21,449 bases of DNA from a virus. Below are positions 19,782 to 21,449 of this stretch, piece by piece (within the stretch, counting starts at the first letter, position 1; the number at the start of each line of letters is the position of its first letter). The notes beneath the pieces were generated by a model, which searched no databases, was not told where the DNA came from, and was given only the letters and a program-made list of their open reading frames with translations. Position numbers and translations under genes: made by a program. The stretch covers positions 1 to 21,449 of IMG/VR virus record IMGVR_UViG_3300021963_004812; one strand, 5' to 3'.

Positions 19782-21449
19782 ATGGCGAATAATAAAAAAT
19801 TAACCAAGGAACAGATTAAAGCTGCAAAGGATGCAGAATTAGCAAAAAAAGCTAAAGTAAATCTTAAGAAGAATAGCCAAGCTAAGGTAGACGCTTCTAA
19901 AAAAGATTTACTTGGAAAGCCGCCTATTGCCGATGAAGATATTATTTCTCCAGATCAATCATCTCAACCAAAAGTTTATGATTTAACTTCACAAGTTGAT
20001 CCTGGAGGGCTTAAATTATATAATAAAAAGATAATGTCTACGTCTTATACAACTAAAGACACTAAGCAGACTATATCTGGAAAGCCTACACAACAATCGA
20101 TTTTTAATAATTTTGCTTTATTTAGATTTAATGGTACGCCATTCACCGAAGACACCGGATCAAACATAGATTCTTATAATACTGTAGATTTCGGAGACAA
20201 AGATTTATATGAAAATCCAACAGTTTCAAAAATAATTAGTAAGTGTAATGCGAGTGAAAAACACAAAAGTTATAAATACGAATGGTCTGATTTTGCATTG
20301 TGTAAATATTTAGGTAAAATACCAAACAACCACATGATCACTTTGCGTAGATTTTCATTTCCAATTGGAGATGATATTATGCATATCAAAATGACAGATA
20401 AGGGTGGAACATTAATAGACGTTGCACAACCAGATATTGCTAGAGCAGTCACGTGGATGTCAGAAGCCACTGGTAATCAATTAGAAGAAATATTAAAATT
20501 TGATTACAACTATAAATGGAAACCTGTTGAAGCAGATATTCAAGTACTAGATTCACAAACTCAAGCTAAAAGAGGTAAATTAGGGTCATTTATAGACAAC
20601 AGTACCATATTAAGTGCATTAAACGCAACAGCTAACGGTGTAAATGCTGCTGAAAAAAGAAGAATTGAATCTGCTGGTGCTGGATTTGATGCTTTTAAAG
20701 AGACATATCCAAACCATGTTTATGGACCATATAACTCTATTAGATCGATGATTGTTAGAGATGGTGGTATGGAATTCAACCAATCATTTACTCTTAAATT
20801 TCAATATGAAATGAGAGCTATCGGTGATGCAAATCCAAAAGCTTTATTTTTAGATCAATTTGCAAATATTTTAGCATTGACATATTCAAATGCACCATTT
20901 TGGGGTGGAGAAGTTAGATATACTAATTCAGGTGAAGGTTCTATTGGAAGACCTTTGGGCGATATTAGTAAATTAACAAGCGGAGATTATGGTGGATTTT
21001 TTAAATCGGTATTAGGTGATTTAAAAGGACTAGCCGGTGGAGGCACAATGGCTGGCATTACAAGTTTATTAGGTAAAACAGCTAACAACTTATTAGGAGG
21101 TGCTTTGATGGATTTATTTAATTCACCACAAGGAGGTCAAGTTGCAAATGCATTTTTAACAGGTGAACCAACTGGAGCATGGCACGTTACTATCGGAAAT
21201 CCTTTAAATCCTATTGCTGTTATAGGTAATTTAATTTGTGAAAAGTCAGAAGTTCAATTTAAAGGCCCTTTGGGTCCATTAGACTTTCCTGAAAATTTAG
21301 AAGTTTCAATCACTTTAAAACCAGGTCGACCTAGAGATAAATCTGAAATAGAATCAATGTTTAATGCAGGAAGAGGAAGATTCTTTATTACGCCAGCTGA
21401 TGGTCCAGATACCAATAAAGAAAAAATAGCAGGTACTGCAGTTGGTGAT
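19782..21449 (+). CDS. Large probable virion structural protein (partial, runs off right edge)
   Basis: An open frame of 556 codons starts at ATG 19782 and reaches the window edge without a stop. A Lys/Ala-rich N-terminal tail (first 50 residues) precedes a long region with a Tyr-rich, Gly-rich beta character. A Gly-rich segment near residues 390-450 (SGDYGGFFKSVLGDLKGLAGG) follows. Near 465-530 lies WHVTIGNPLNPIAVIGNLICE and then FKGPLGPLDFPENLEVSITLKPGRPRDK. There are no enzymatic motifs. Size, composition and position after a run of coupled late-looking genes suggest a tail or baseplate protein. The segment NPLNPIAVIGNLICE followed by LEVSITLKPGRPRD reads like a tail-tube/baseplate-type domain, but I cannot name the family with confidence. 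Confidence 0.75.
   Translation, partial: MANNKKLTKEQIKAAKDAELAKKAKVNLKKNSQAKVDASKKDLLGKPPIADEDIISPDQSSQPKVYDLTSQVDPGGLKLYNKKIMSTSYTTKDTKQTISGKPTQQSIFNNFALFRFNGTPFTEDTGSNIDSYNTVDFGDKDLYENPTVSKIISKCNASEKHKSYKYEWSDFALCKYLGKIPNNHMITLRRFSFPIGDDIMHIKMTDKGGTLIDVAQPDIARAVTWMSEATGNQLEEILKFDYNYKWKPVEADIQVLDSQTQAKRGKLGSFIDNSTILSALNATANGVNAAEKRRIESAGAGFDAFKETYPNHVYGPYNSIRSMIVRDGGMEFNQSFTLKFQYEMRAIGDANPKALFLDQFANILALTYSNAPFWGGEVRYTNSGEGSIGRPLGDISKLTSGDYGGFFKSVLGDLKGLAGGGTMAGITSLLGKTANNLLGGALMDLFNSPQGGQVANAFLTGEPTGAWHVTIGNPLNPIAVIGNLICEKSEVQFKGPLGPLDFPENLEVSITLKPGRPRDKSEIESMFNAGRGRFFITPADGPDTNKEKIAGTAVGD

Noticed and set aside
20270-20470. Minus-strand open frame in the last gene
   Set aside because: It lies inside a 556-codon forward frame with consistent codon use.

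Overview
This window looks like part of a large, AT-rich, T4-type tailed-phage genome whose host is probably a Bacteroidota bacterium, most likely a flavobacterium-like one. Three things point to a phage. Genes are packed tightly, with ATGA/TAATG junctions and almost all on one strand. There is a collagen-like tail fibre ending in an S74 intramolecular chaperone. There are classic phage accessory enzymes (dCMP deaminase, PhoH, RNase HII, UV-damage endonuclease, Hsp20). The T4 link rests on two identical 12-base elements (TATAAATAACTA) just upstream of genes, which contain the T4 late-promoter octamer, and on capsid-targeting-like N-termini. The Bacteroidota link rests on near absence of Shine-Dalgarno sequences, repeated promoter-like TATATTTA elements resembling the Bacteroidota -7 box (TAnnTTTG), and a bS21-like protein with the Bacteroidota-type N-terminus and central block.

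Layout. Positions 1-1110 hold the end of a coiled-coil protein and a GT2 glycosyltransferase. A J-domain protein is the only minus-strand gene (1107-1700). Positions 1805-8202 are a fibre block: a fibre-associated structural protein, the Gly-X-Y fibre with S74 domain, a 2OG-Fe(II) oxygenase-like protein, a second large GT2 protein and an ATP-grasp enzyme. I infer that the modifying enzymes act on the fibre or other virion parts. Positions 8220-15177 are a nucleic-acid and host-takeover block: DEDDy exonuclease, Hsp20, a CbpA-like J protein, bS21-like protein, PhoH, RNase HII, a small membrane protein, UVDE and several small unknown proteins. Positions 15193-17205 hold small conserved phage proteins, an acidic protein with a capsid-targeting-like start, and dCMP deaminase. 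Positions 17230-21449 are unknown genes leading into a large probable virion protein that runs off the right edge.

Regulation. Six intrinsic terminators divide the window. Four promoter-like cores of the form TATATTTACnGTATA lie before 8541, 9811, 13582 and 13836; two of them sit in near-duplicate terminator-promoter modules. T4-late-like octamers lie before 4497, 16765 and 17230, and possibly before the minus-strand J gene. A perfect 12-bp inverted repeat buries the RNase HII start codon, reminiscent of T4 genes whose early transcripts are translationally silent.

Most notable are the phage bS21-like protein, the start-codon hairpin, the fibre-plus-modification gene cluster, the duplicated terminator-promoter modules, and the capsid-targeting-like start on an ATP-grasp enzyme. 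I see no tRNA, rRNA, CRISPR array, insertion sequence or integrase. No gene-free stretch exceeds 300 bases.
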